Origin: Gemmatimonadota bacterium
GTDB lineage: Bacteria; Gemmatimonadota; Gemmatimonadetes; Gemmatimonadales; GWC2-71-9
Reading direction: 5' to 3'
NCBI GenBank assembly: GCA_003222235.1
Contig: QHVD01000262.1
Span: forward strand, 1-5,117
Length of the DNA: 5,117 bases
Part shown: positions 1 through 5,117 of the stretch, one piece after another
Layout of the letters: every line of letters begins with the position of its first letter
Position numbering within the stretch: the stretch's first letter is position 1
Made by a program: the position numbers and the translations under genes
The notes under the pieces: generated by a model
What the model was told of the DNA's origin: nothing
What the model saw: the letters and a program-made list of their open reading frames with translations, nothing else
The model's database searches: none

Positions 1-39
1 CTCCATCAGGGCCATTGACTACAGAGGAAAGGATTTACC

Positions 40-894
40 ATGGGCACGGTTACGTTCCGGAAGGTGGATGTCGACGGCATCAGGGTCTTCTACCGCGAGG
101 CTGGGCCGAAGGCCGCGCCAACGATTCTGCTGTTGCACGGTTTTCCCACCGCTGGCCACATGTTCCGCGATCTCATCCCGCGACTCGCGGACCGGTTTCG
201 CCTCGTCGCTCCCGACCTGCCGGCGTTTGGGCAGTCCGACATGCCGGCGCGCGGCACCTTCACCTATACGTTCGAGAATATCGCGAACGTCATCGATCGC
301 CTCACCGAGGTGATCGGCCTCCGTCGTTTCGCGGTCTATGTTTTCGACTACGGCGCGCCGGTCGGCTTCCGGCTCGCCATGCGACGCCCCGAGCGCATCA
401 CTGCGATCATCTCTCAGAACGGTAACGCCTATGCGGAGGGGCTGAGCGCCGGCTGGAATCCCATCCGAGCCTACTGGGAAGTGCCGTCGCAGGCCAACCG
501 GGAGGCGCTCCGGACCCTCCTGAGCCCCGAGACGACGGTGTGGCAGTACACCCACGGGGTTCCCGACCCGACTTCTGTTTCCCCGGACGGCTATTCGCTC
601 GACAACTTCTATCTGGCCCGCCCCGGTGCCGATGAGGTCCAGCTGGACCTGCTCGGCGACTACAAGAGCAATGTCGCTCTTTACCCTGCCTTCCAGCAGT
701 ACTTCCGGACCTCCAGGCCGCCCCTCCTGGCGGTCTGGGGCAAGAACGATCCGTTTTTCCTACCGCCGGGTGCCGAGGCGTTCAGGCGCGACATTCCCGG
801 CGCGGTCGTCCGCTTCTTCGACACCGGCCACTTCGCACTGGAAACGCATGCTGACGAGATCGCGGCGGCGATCCGCGACTTCGTCGCATCCTGA
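40..894 (+). CDS. Alpha/beta hydrolase, epoxide hydrolase / haloalkane dehalogenase-like
   Basis: The 284-residue protein has the full alpha/beta hydrolase layout and a normal length for the family. An HGFP oxyanion-hole motif lies at residues 33-36, followed by the typical APDLPAFGQSD strand-loop (57-67). The nucleophile elbow reads VFDYGAPVG, with Asp103 where serine hydrolases have Ser. A cap-like insertion covers about 130-215. The catalytic acid is probably Asp237 (WGKNDPFF) and the base His264 (DTGHFALE). An Asp nucleophile with HGxP is known from epoxide hydrolases and haloalkane dehalogenases, so hydrolysis through an ester intermediate is inferred. Tyr104 replaces the Trp usually next to the nucleophile in those enzymes, so the exact reaction is open. 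There is no signal peptide, so it is likely cytoplasmic. The ATG at 40 follows a purine-rich Shine-Dalgarno (24-33) at good spacing. A reductase gene follows 78 bases downstream on the same strand. Confidence 0.93.
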   Translation: MGTVTFRKVDVDGIRVFYREAGPKAAPTILLLHGFPTAGHMFRDLIPRLADRFRLVAPDLPAFGQSDMPARGTFTYTFENIANVIDRLTEVIGLRRFAVYVFDYGAPVGFRLAMRRPERITAIISQNGNAYAEGLSAGWNPIRAYWEVPSQANREALRTLLSPETTVWQYTHGVPDPTSVSPDGYSLDNFYLARPGADEVQLDLLGDYKSNVALYPAFQQYFRTSRPPLLAVWGKNDPFFLPPGAEAFRRDIPGAVVRFFDTGHFALETHADEIAAAIRDFVAS

Positions 895-972
895 ATCTGC
901 AACCCGGCGGCGCGCTCGTCTCTGAATGTACCGTAGTCGAGCAAGCGAGCTGCCAACTGACAGAGGAACGCT

Positions 973-1947
973 ATGCGAGCCATCGTCTTAGAGAAGTTCG
1001 GCGGCCCCGACAGCTTGATCTACACAGATCTGCCGGAGCCTGAGCCCATGCCAGGCCACGTCGTCATCGAGATCAAGGCATTCGGCATCAATCATGCCGA
1101 GATGCACATGCGCAGAGGCGAGTGGGCCGAGGCGGCGAAAGTCATCGGCATTGAATGCGTTGGGCTCGTGAAAGCCTGCCCCGGCGGCGAGTTCCCAGTC
1201 GGAGCGAAGGTTGCCGCGCTGATGGGCGGACTCGGGCGCACTATCAATGGCAGCTATGCCGAATACACCAGAGTGCGGGCGTCGAACGTCGCACTCATCG
1301 AGTCCGATCTGCCCTGGGCTGAGCTGGCCGCCATCCCGGAAACCTATGCGACCGCTTGGACCTGCCTATTCCGCAATCTGGAGATCGCCCGAGGACAAAC
1401 CCTGGTCATACGGGGCGCGGCATCCTCCTTCGGTCAGGCTGCCCTCAATATGGCGGCCGACGCGGGCGTGCGGGTCATCGCCACGACGCGCGGCCGTGAG
1501 CGCGTCTCCCTCCTGGAGCAGCTCGGCGCAGAGCGCGTCGAAACAGAGGGGCCGGACCTTTCGCATCGAATTGCTGAAGCCAAGAAGCTCGATGCGGTGC
1601 TCGACCTTGTCGGTAACAGCACCATTCTCGATTCCCTCGACATGCTGCGCCGGGGTGGTCGCGCCTGCCTGGCCGGGTGGCTTGGCGGCTTGGCGCCAAT
1701 CGCCAATTTCAACCCGCTCCAGCAAATGGCCAGCGGCGTCTACCTGACCTTCTTCGGCAGTTTCGTATTCGGCACTCCGCAGTTCCCCCTGTCCGATGTG
1801 CCGCTCCAGAGGATTGCCGAGCAGGTGGCCGCCGGGCGTCTCAAGGCGAAGCCAAGCCGGGTGTTCCGCTTCGAGGAGATCCGTGAGGCCCATCGTGTCA
1901 TGGAAGCCAACGAAGCTGGCGGCAAAATGGTGGTCGTCCACGATTGA
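973..1947 (+). CDS. Zinc-independent MDR family oxidoreductase, quinone oxidoreductase-like
   Basis: The protein of 324 residues is the usual length for the quinone oxidoreductase branch of the medium-chain dehydrogenase/reductase superfamily. The N-terminal GroES-like domain starts with MRAIVLEKFGGPDSL and includes the AFGINHAEMHMRRGEW and IGIECVG segments. The catalytic zinc cysteine of alcohol dehydrogenases is absent at this place (Asn instead), and the structural zinc cysteine cluster is also missing. A Rossmann domain follows, with the nucleotide-binding loop RGAASSFGQAA at about 147-157. This is a variant of the more common GASGGVG form. The C-terminal part ends with the typical FRFEEIREAHRVMEANEAGGKMVVV. 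By family it should reduce quinones, enones or similar carbonyl compounds with NAD(P)H in the cytoplasm; the substrate cannot be read from the sequence. GAGGAA at 963-968 sits four bases before the ATG. It may be co-transcribed with the hydrolase upstream. Confidence 0.93.
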   Translation: MRAIVLEKFGGPDSLIYTDLPEPEPMPGHVVIEIKAFGINHAEMHMRRGEWAEAAKVIGIECVGLVKACPGGEFPVGAKVAALMGGLGRTINGSYAEYTRVRASNVALIESDLPWAELAAIPETYATAWTCLFRNLEIARGQTLVIRGAASSFGQAALNMAADAGVRVIATTRGRERVSLLEQLGAERVETEGPDLSHRIAEAKKLDAVLDLVGNSTILDSLDMLRRGGRACLAGWLGGLAPIANFNPLQQMASGVYLTFFGSFVFGTPQFPLSDVPLQRIAEQVAAGRLKAKPSRVFRFEEIREAHRVMEANEAGGKMVVVHD

Positions 1948-1986
1948 TGGGCCGTAGGGCAATTGTCGCCCGCGATCGATCACTCT

Positions 1987-1993
1987 GAAGGAG
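1987..1993 (+). promoter_or_regulatory. Shine-Dalgarno for the upstream alternative start (ATG 1999) of the superoxide dismutase
   Basis: GAAGGAG lies five bases before an in-frame ATG at 1999. Use of this start would add 28 residues before the preferred start at 2083. About 16 of the 27 codons after this ATG and before 2083 end in G or C, against about 30 of 37 in the stretch just after 2083. This makes the upstream extension look less like coding sequence, although the ribosome site itself is good. Confidence 0.45.
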
Positions 1994-2072
1994 CCGAGAT
2001 GCGCGGAACGGGGCCCAGCGATGCGGAGGGTTTCGCCGAGCGCTTCGATCCATTTAACGATCAAGGCTCACT

Positions 2073-2080
2073 GGAGGAAG
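2073..2080 (+). promoter_or_regulatory. Strong Shine-Dalgarno choosing the ATG at 2083
   Basis: GGAGGAAG contains the full GGAGG core and ends two bases before the ATG at 2083, which gives five bases between the core and the start. This start places the twin arginines at residues 11-12, a normal position for a Tat signal peptide. It is therefore the preferred start of the superoxide dismutase. Confidence 0.7.
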
Positions 2081-2082
2081 AA

Positions 2083-2193
2083 ATGAGCGCGCGTTCGTTG
2101 ATGGAACTCACCCGACGCGAGATGCTCACGGTCATGGCCAGCGCGGGCGTCGCCACATTCGTCGGCGTCGAGAGCACCACGGAAGGAGAAGCC
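2083..2193 (+). other. Predicted twin-arginine (Tat) signal peptide region of the superoxide dismutase
   Basis: Residues 1-37 from the 2083 start show a polar n-region, the twin arginine at 11-12 in TRREMLT, an uncharged core (about 14-29) and a polar end finishing in GEA. The motif fits the S/T-R-R-x-F-L-K pattern with Met in place of Phe. The exact cleavage site is unclear; after Ala37 is one possibility. The region ends exactly where the internal ATG at 2194 begins. Confidence 0.65.
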
Positions 2194-2823
2194 ATGGCGG
2201 ACAGTATGACCACGCCCCCTGCCTATCGTGGCAGTCACGAGCCGAAGCCGCTCCCGTTCGATCCGTCAAAGCTGCGTGGACTGTCAGAGAAGCTCCTCCG
2301 CTCCCACCACGAGAACAACTATACGGGCGCCGTGAAGCGGCTGAACCTGATCCAGCAGCAGCTTGGCCAGATGCCGAAGGACGCGCCGCCGTATCAGACC
2401 GGCTCACTCAAGCGCGAGGAGTTGATTGCCACCAATTCGATGGTGCTTCACGAGTTCTACTTCGGCAACCTCGGCGGCGACGGGAAGCCGAGCGGCACGA
2501 TCACCGACCTCATCACGGCCCAGTACGGCTCCATGGGCACATGGGAGCAGGAGTTCCGGCAGACGGGCCTCTCACTCGCGGGCGGCTCGGGCTGGGTGGT
2601 CCTCGCGTTCGATCCGCACGAGAAGGCCACGCACACTTACTGGCTGTGGGACCACGCGCACAGTCTCGCCTGGGGCACGCCGCTGCTCGTCATGGATATG
2701 TACGAGCACGCGTACGCGATCGACTACGGCGCGAACGCCAAGAGCTACATCGACGCCTTCTTCCAGAACATCCAGTGGGACGAAGTAAGCCGCCGCGCTG
2801 AGCAGACGAAGGTGAGGTATTGA
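2083..2823 (+). CDS. Divergent Fe/Mn superoxide dismutase with Tat signal peptide
   Basis: This protein of 246 residues should convert superoxide to hydrogen peroxide and oxygen. The first 37 residues look like a Tat signal: twin arginine in LTRREMLT (9-16), then a hydrophobic stretch to about residue 29, suggesting export of the folded metalloprotein. The Fe/Mn SOD core follows. By alignment from memory to E. coli SodB, the metal ligands are His75 (SHHENNY), His123 (LHEFYFGNL), Asp205 and His209 (DMYEHAY). GGSGWVVL and the C-terminal YIDAFFQNIQW are also family-typical. The gateway tyrosine and histidine of classical SODs appear replaced (Ala83, Asn79), and the FeSOD second-sphere Gln position holds Ser119. 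The protein thus belongs to a divergent branch, and metal choice cannot be predicted. In-frame starts also exist at TTG 1963, ATG 1999 and ATG 2194; 2083 is preferred for its ribosome site, Tat layout and codon bias. A membrane protein gene follows after 67 bases. Confidence 0.88.
   Translation: MSARSLMELTRREMLTVMASAGVATFVGVESTTEGEAMADSMTTPPAYRGSHEPKPLPFDPSKLRGLSEKLLRSHHENNYTGAVKRLNLIQQQLGQMPKDAPPYQTGSLKREELIATNSMVLHEFYFGNLGGDGKPSGTITDLITAQYGSMGTWEQEFRQTGLSLAGGSGWVVLAFDPHEKATHTYWLWDHAHSLAWGTPLLVMDMYEHAYAIDYGANAKSYIDAFFQNIQWDEVSRRAEQTKVRY
2183..2188 (+). promoter_or_regulatory. Internal Shine-Dalgarno before in-frame ATG 2194 of the superoxide dismutase
   Basis: AAGGAG lies five bases before an in-frame ATG at 2194 (protein MADSMTTPP...). 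Starting here would give a 209-residue protein without the Tat signal, close to the size of ordinary cytoplasmic Fe/Mn superoxide dismutases. Whether ribosomes use it cannot be decided from sequence, but spacing and core are good. Confidence 0.45.
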
Positions 2824-2890
2824 TGTACCGGCTGCTCGAGGGCACGGGGAACGTGGAGCCCGGGATGCATCACGGCACGGGAGAGCGCTC

Positions 2891-3307
2891 GTGCCCCACG
2901 TGAGAGCCTTCATCGCCGGCTTCCTGTCCACGCTGGTGTTTCACCAGGGTGTGCTGACGCTGTTCTGGTTGGCCGGCGCGCTTCCACGCGCGCCGTACGA
3001 CATGGCTCCAGCGCCGCCGCTGGGTGTGCCGGCGGTGATATCTCTAGCGTTTTGGGGCGGAGTCTGGGGGGTGACGATCTGGCAGCTGCTCCGCAACGCG
3101 GCGGGACGCGCGTATTGGTTCCGCGCTCTGCTGATCGGCGCCGTCCTGCCGAGCGCCGTGGCGCTGTTCATCGTGTTTCCGCTCAAGGCCATGCCGATGG
3201 CCGGTGGCTGGGATCCCAGGGTCATCATCGGCGCGCTCATTCTCAACGGTGCCTGGGGACTTGGCGTTGCGCTCTTCATTCGGTTGCTGGCGCGCATCGG
3301 CGTTTGA
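2891..3307 (+). CDS. Small four-helix membrane protein of unknown function
   Basis: This 138-residue hydrophobic protein is not a family I can name. Four membrane segments are visible at about residues 7-30, 46-67, 79-98 and 111-133. A proline-rich loop (PYDMAPAPPLGVP, 35-47) lies between the first two, and a short WDPR turn lies before the last. His18 and Gln19 (FHQG) sit in the middle of the first helix, which is uncommon for a lipid-facing position. No signal peptide cleavage site, enzyme motif or cysteine is present. The start is GTG at 2891, with GGGAGAG at 2879-2885 as ribosome site; no in-frame ATG would give a complete first helix. It lies 67 bases after the superoxide dismutase and 15 bases before the TVP38 fusion gene, so co-transcription with both is likely and a membrane role in the same stress response is a guess. 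Confidence 0.82.
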   Translation: MPHVRAFIAGFLSTLVFHQGVLTLFWLAGALPRAPYDMAPAPPLGVPAVISLAFWGGVWGVTIWQLLRNAAGRAYWFRALLIGAVLPSAVALFIVFPLKAMPMAGGWDPRVIIGALILNGAWGLGVALFIRLLARIGV

Positions 3308-3322
3308 AGGACGGCGGGTCGA

Positions 3323-3871
3323 ATGGAGACTGAAACGACGCCGGTACGACCAGCATCCGAGGCGCCGCCACGGGGGTCTCGAGTGAACCCACGCCCCCCG
3401 CAAGCGATCGTGGGAACCCCGCAGGCCGCTTCTCGAGGCGGGCGCGGTCGGCTTCTCCTGCTGGTGCTGGCGGCTGTCGCAGTGGCGGCCGTGCTGCGGT
3501 TCCTGCCGGTGAACCAGTGGCTCCTCGGCTTCGTGGCGTGGATTCGTGGCGCCGGGACTGCGGGTATGGCGATCTTCCTGGTCGCGTACGTGCGGGACTC
3601 GTCCTCACCCTCGGGGCGGGTTTCGCCTACGGCGTCGCAGTTGGCGTGCCGCTCGTTTGGGTATCGGCCAACCTCGGGGCCGCGGTCGCCTTCCTCCTCG
3701 GGCGCACGCTGGCCCGCGAGCGCATCGCGGCGCGCGTTGCCGGCAATCCGAGGTTCGCCGCCATCGACCGAGCCGTCGGGCGCGAGGGATTCAAGATCGT
3801 GCTCCTCACGCGCCTGTCGCCCGCCTTCCCGTTCAACCTCCTCAACTACGCCTATGGGCTCACGCGGGTGA
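3323..3871 (+). CDS. N-terminal fragment of the TVP38/TMEM64 fusion as it reads before and past the frame break
   Basis: Read literally, this frame gives 182 residues, but only residues 1-90 (to about 3592) look genuine. They comprise a polar, proline-rich N-terminus (1-40), a first membrane helix (about 44-61), the loop LPVNQWLLGFVAWIRGAG and the start of a second helix (79-90). From residue 91 on, the sequence turns into Ser/Arg/Pro-rich text typical of a wrong frame in GC-rich DNA. The ATG at 3323 lies 15 bases after the membrane protein gene; GAAGGA at 3306-3311 is a rather distant ribosome site. GTG 3383 is an alternative start that would keep the first helix. TVP38 family proteins are integral membrane proteins with still poorly defined transport or lipid roles. 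Confidence 0.5.
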   Translation: METETTPVRPASEAPPRGSRVNPRPPQAIVGTPQAASRGGRGRLLLLVLAAVAVAAVLRFLPVNQWLLGFVAWIRGAGTAGMAIFLVAYVRDSSSPSGRVSPTASQLACRSFGYRPTSGPRSPSSSGARWPASASRRALPAIRGSPPSTEPSGARDSRSCSSRACRPPSRSTSSTTPMGSRG

Positions 3872-5117
3872 CGTTCCGGGACTACGTCGTGGGCTCGCTC
3901 ATCGGGATGATCCCCGGAACGGCGATGTACGTCTACCTCGGCTCGCTGGTGACCAGCGTGACGCAGCTCTCGTCGGAGGCTCCCTCGGGCGGCGCGGCGA
4001 AGCAGGCGCTCACGTGGGTGGGCTTCGCGGCGACGGTTGCGGTGACGCTGATGATCACCCGGGTCGCGCGCCGCGCGCTCGATGAAGTCACGGCCGGTGA
4101 AGCCTCGTCAGATCTGGCGGCCAGCCAGCGAGTCGCGGCTGTGCCGGCGCGGGCCCCGCTTCCCGAGCCCCAGCCGCTCGTCCTTCCCGACGACGAGCAC
4201 AACCGGACGCTGCTGTCACATGTCCACCCGGTCGGCCGCACCAACCCAATGCCGACCGGTCGCTACAACCTGGTCGTCCTCGGCGCGGGGACGGCGGGGC
4301 TCGTCTCCGCCGCGGGCGCCGCGGGACTGGGCGCGAAGGTGGCCCTCGTCGAGCACCATCTCCTGGGCGGTGACTGCCTGAACGTCGGCTGCGTGCCCTC
4401 GAAGGCACTGATCGGCGCCGCACGGGCAGCGGCGAGCGCTCGGGGCGCGCTCGCGCTGGGCGTACGCGTCGGCTCGGTGGCCGTCGACTTCCCTGCCGTC
4501 ATGGAGCGCATGCGCCGGCTGCGCGCCCAGATCGCCCCCAACGACGGCGTCGAGCGCTTCACGAGGCTCGGCGTCGACGTCTACATCGAGCGGGGCCGGT
4601 TCACGAGCCCGACCACCGTCGAGGTGGACGGACGCCGGCTCGAGTTCTCACGCGCCGTCATCGCCACCGGTGCCCGCGCCGCCGCGCCGCCCATCGAGGG
4701 GCTGGAGGAGACGGGTTACCTCACCAACGAGACGGTCTTCTGGCTCACCGAATTGCCGCGCCGCCTGATCGTCATCGGCGCGGGCCCGATCGGCTGCGAG
4801 ATGGCGCAGGCCTTCCGCAGTTTCGGGTCGGACGTCACGGTGATCCACGTCGATCCGCACGTCCTGCCCAGGGAGGACGCCGACGCGGCGGCGATCGTCG
4901 AACGGCGCATGGCGGCCGACGGTGTGCGCCTGATCCATGGCGCGCGGGTCACCCGCGCCGAGCGGCGCGGCCGCGAGGTGGTGGTGCACTACGACATAGG
5001 CGGCAACGCGGGGCAGCTGGTGGGCGACCGCATCCTGGTGGGCATCGGGCGTGCGCCGAACGTCGAGGGCATCGGACTCGAGGCGGCCGGGGTACGGTAC
5101 GGCGCATCCGGTGTCGT
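3595..5117 (+). CDS. TVP38 C-terminal core fused to mercuric reductase/dihydrolipoamide dehydrogenase-like oxidoreductase, partial
   Basis: This frame is open from 3334 to the window end, but convincing protein starts near 3595. The TVP38 part contains LTLGAGFAYG, a helix, then RLSPAFPFNLLNYAYGLTR (about 3811-3867), MIPGTAMYVYLGSL and a last helix (about 4009-4056). A linker rich in Ala, Pro and Glu leads to DDEHNRTLLSHVHP and the oxidoreductase. That domain has the FAD-binding GAGTAG (4282-4299), the redox pair CLNVGC (Cys codons 4375 and 4390), the IATGA segment, the NAD(P)-binding GAGPIGCE (4777-4800) and GIGRAPN (5044-5064). The C-terminal dimerisation domain lies beyond the window. No HMA metal-binding domain precedes it, so mercury reduction should not be assumed. 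A membrane-anchored electron transfer to a disulfide or quinone is inferred. No good ribosome site or start was seen; GTG 3517 or 3538 are the nearest options upstream. Confidence 0.75.
4261..5117 (+). other. Class I pyridine nucleotide-disulfide oxidoreductase domain (FAD and NAD(P) binding), truncated by window
   Basis: The domain begins with RYNLVVLGAGTAGL and has the order FAD motif, CX4C disulfide, FAD-closing IATGA, NAD(P) motif and second FAD motif that defines mercuric reductase, dihydrolipoamide dehydrogenase and glutathione reductase. The segment before the first Cys reads GGD rather than the more common GGT. About 285 residues are inside the window, where a full domain has about 450, so the interface domain with the catalytic His-Glu pair is missing from view. 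Confidence 0.9.

Larger units (their letters stand above)
3323..5117 (+). pseudogene. TVP38/TMEM64-flavin disulfide oxidoreductase fusion gene, frame broken near 3590-3595, cut by window end
   Basis: Taken as a whole, this is one fusion gene: a TVP38/TMEM64 (SNARE-associated/DedA-like) membrane domain, a linker, and a class I pyridine nucleotide-disulfide oxidoreductase. The N-terminal part is in one frame up to about base 3592 and ends in FLVAYV. The rest is in another frame from about 3595 and resumes with GLVLTLGAGFAYG. Family members usually have some seven or eight more residues (ATVxxxPG type) between these points, so a deletion of 3n+1 bases is the simplest explanation. Downstream, the second frame is open for about 1.5 kb with all expected motifs, which means the damage is recent, is an assembly error, or the C-terminal part is still translated. 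As written, the full fusion cannot be made without a frame change. The 3' end lies outside the window. Confidence 0.6.

Noticed and set aside
1..18. Possible last codons of an upstream gene (frame 1, TGA at 16-18)
   Set aside because: Only five codons are in view and any frame would show a stop by chance; it cannot be supported.
15..20. TTGACT, a -35-like hexamer before the hydrolase
   Set aside because: A -10 element at 16-18 bases would fall on the start codon; no TATAAT-like sequence is present, so it cannot serve this gene's promoter.
19..555. Long minus-strand open frame (178 codons) opposite the hydrolase
   Set aside because: It lies fully opposite a gene with clear catalytic motifs, its sequence is Arg/Glu/Asp-rich without a recognisable domain, and long antisense frames are expected in GC-rich coding DNA.
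912..950. GCTCG and two CGAGC copies between the hydrolase and reductase as a hairpin terminator
   Set aside because: The stem is only five base pairs with a loop of about 20 bases and has no T-run.
1956..1970. GGGC/GCCC inverted repeat after the reductase stop
   Set aside because: Four base pairs with a seven-base loop and no following T-run; too weak for a terminator.
1366..2064. Long minus-strand open frame (232 codons) opposite the MDR reductase
   Set aside because: It is a shadow of the reductase coding sequence, with no recognisable domain; the + strand frame has the full MDR pattern.
4263..4562. Minus-strand frames opposite the oxidoreductase domain
   Set aside because: They oppose the CX4C and FAD motifs of a clear domain and have low-complexity Ala/Arg/Ser/Pro content.
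4261..5117. Calling the oxidoreductase mercuric reductase (merA)
   Set aside because: There is no HMA domain before it, no mer neighbours, and the C-terminal cysteine pair needed for mercury is outside the window.

Overview
The window is a high-GC, gene-dense piece of bacterial chromosome with every supported gene on the + strand and short gaps between them. Nothing in it is plasmid- or phage-like: no transposase, integrase, CRISPR array, tRNA or rRNA is visible. The protein types suggest an aerobic or oxygen-exposed, probably environmental, high-GC lineage. They include a divergent Fe/Mn superoxide dismutase with a twin-arginine signal and a TVP38/TMEM64 protein fused to a flavin disulfide oxidoreductase. 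The phylum cannot be fixed from the sequence alone.

Left part (1-1950): a complete alpha/beta hydrolase of the epoxide hydrolase/haloalkane dehalogenase type (40-894), with an aspartate at the nucleophile position, is followed after 78 bases by a complete zinc-independent quinone-oxidoreductase-like MDR enzyme (973-1947). Both have good ribosome binding sites. Together they look like a small-molecule or electrophile detoxification pair, but no substrate can be named.

Middle part (1950-3310): a divergent Fe/Mn superoxide dismutase (best start 2083, end 2823) carries a Tat-type signal peptide. Its 5' end is unusual: three in-frame ATG codons (1999, 2083, 2194) each have their own Shine-Dalgarno sequence, so exported and cytoplasmic forms are possible. 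It is followed by a 138-residue four-helix membrane protein of unknown function (2891-3307).

Right part (3323 to the window edge): a TVP38/TMEM64 membrane domain is fused to a class I pyridine nucleotide-disulfide oxidoreductase of the mercuric reductase/dihydrolipoamide dehydrogenase type. The reading frame breaks near 3590-3595, inside the conserved TVP38 core, in a way that looks like a short deletion of 3n+1 bases. Downstream of the break the frame is open and well conserved to base 5117, where the window cuts the gene. The superoxide dismutase, membrane protein and fusion are tightly spaced and probably form a redox or envelope stress operon.
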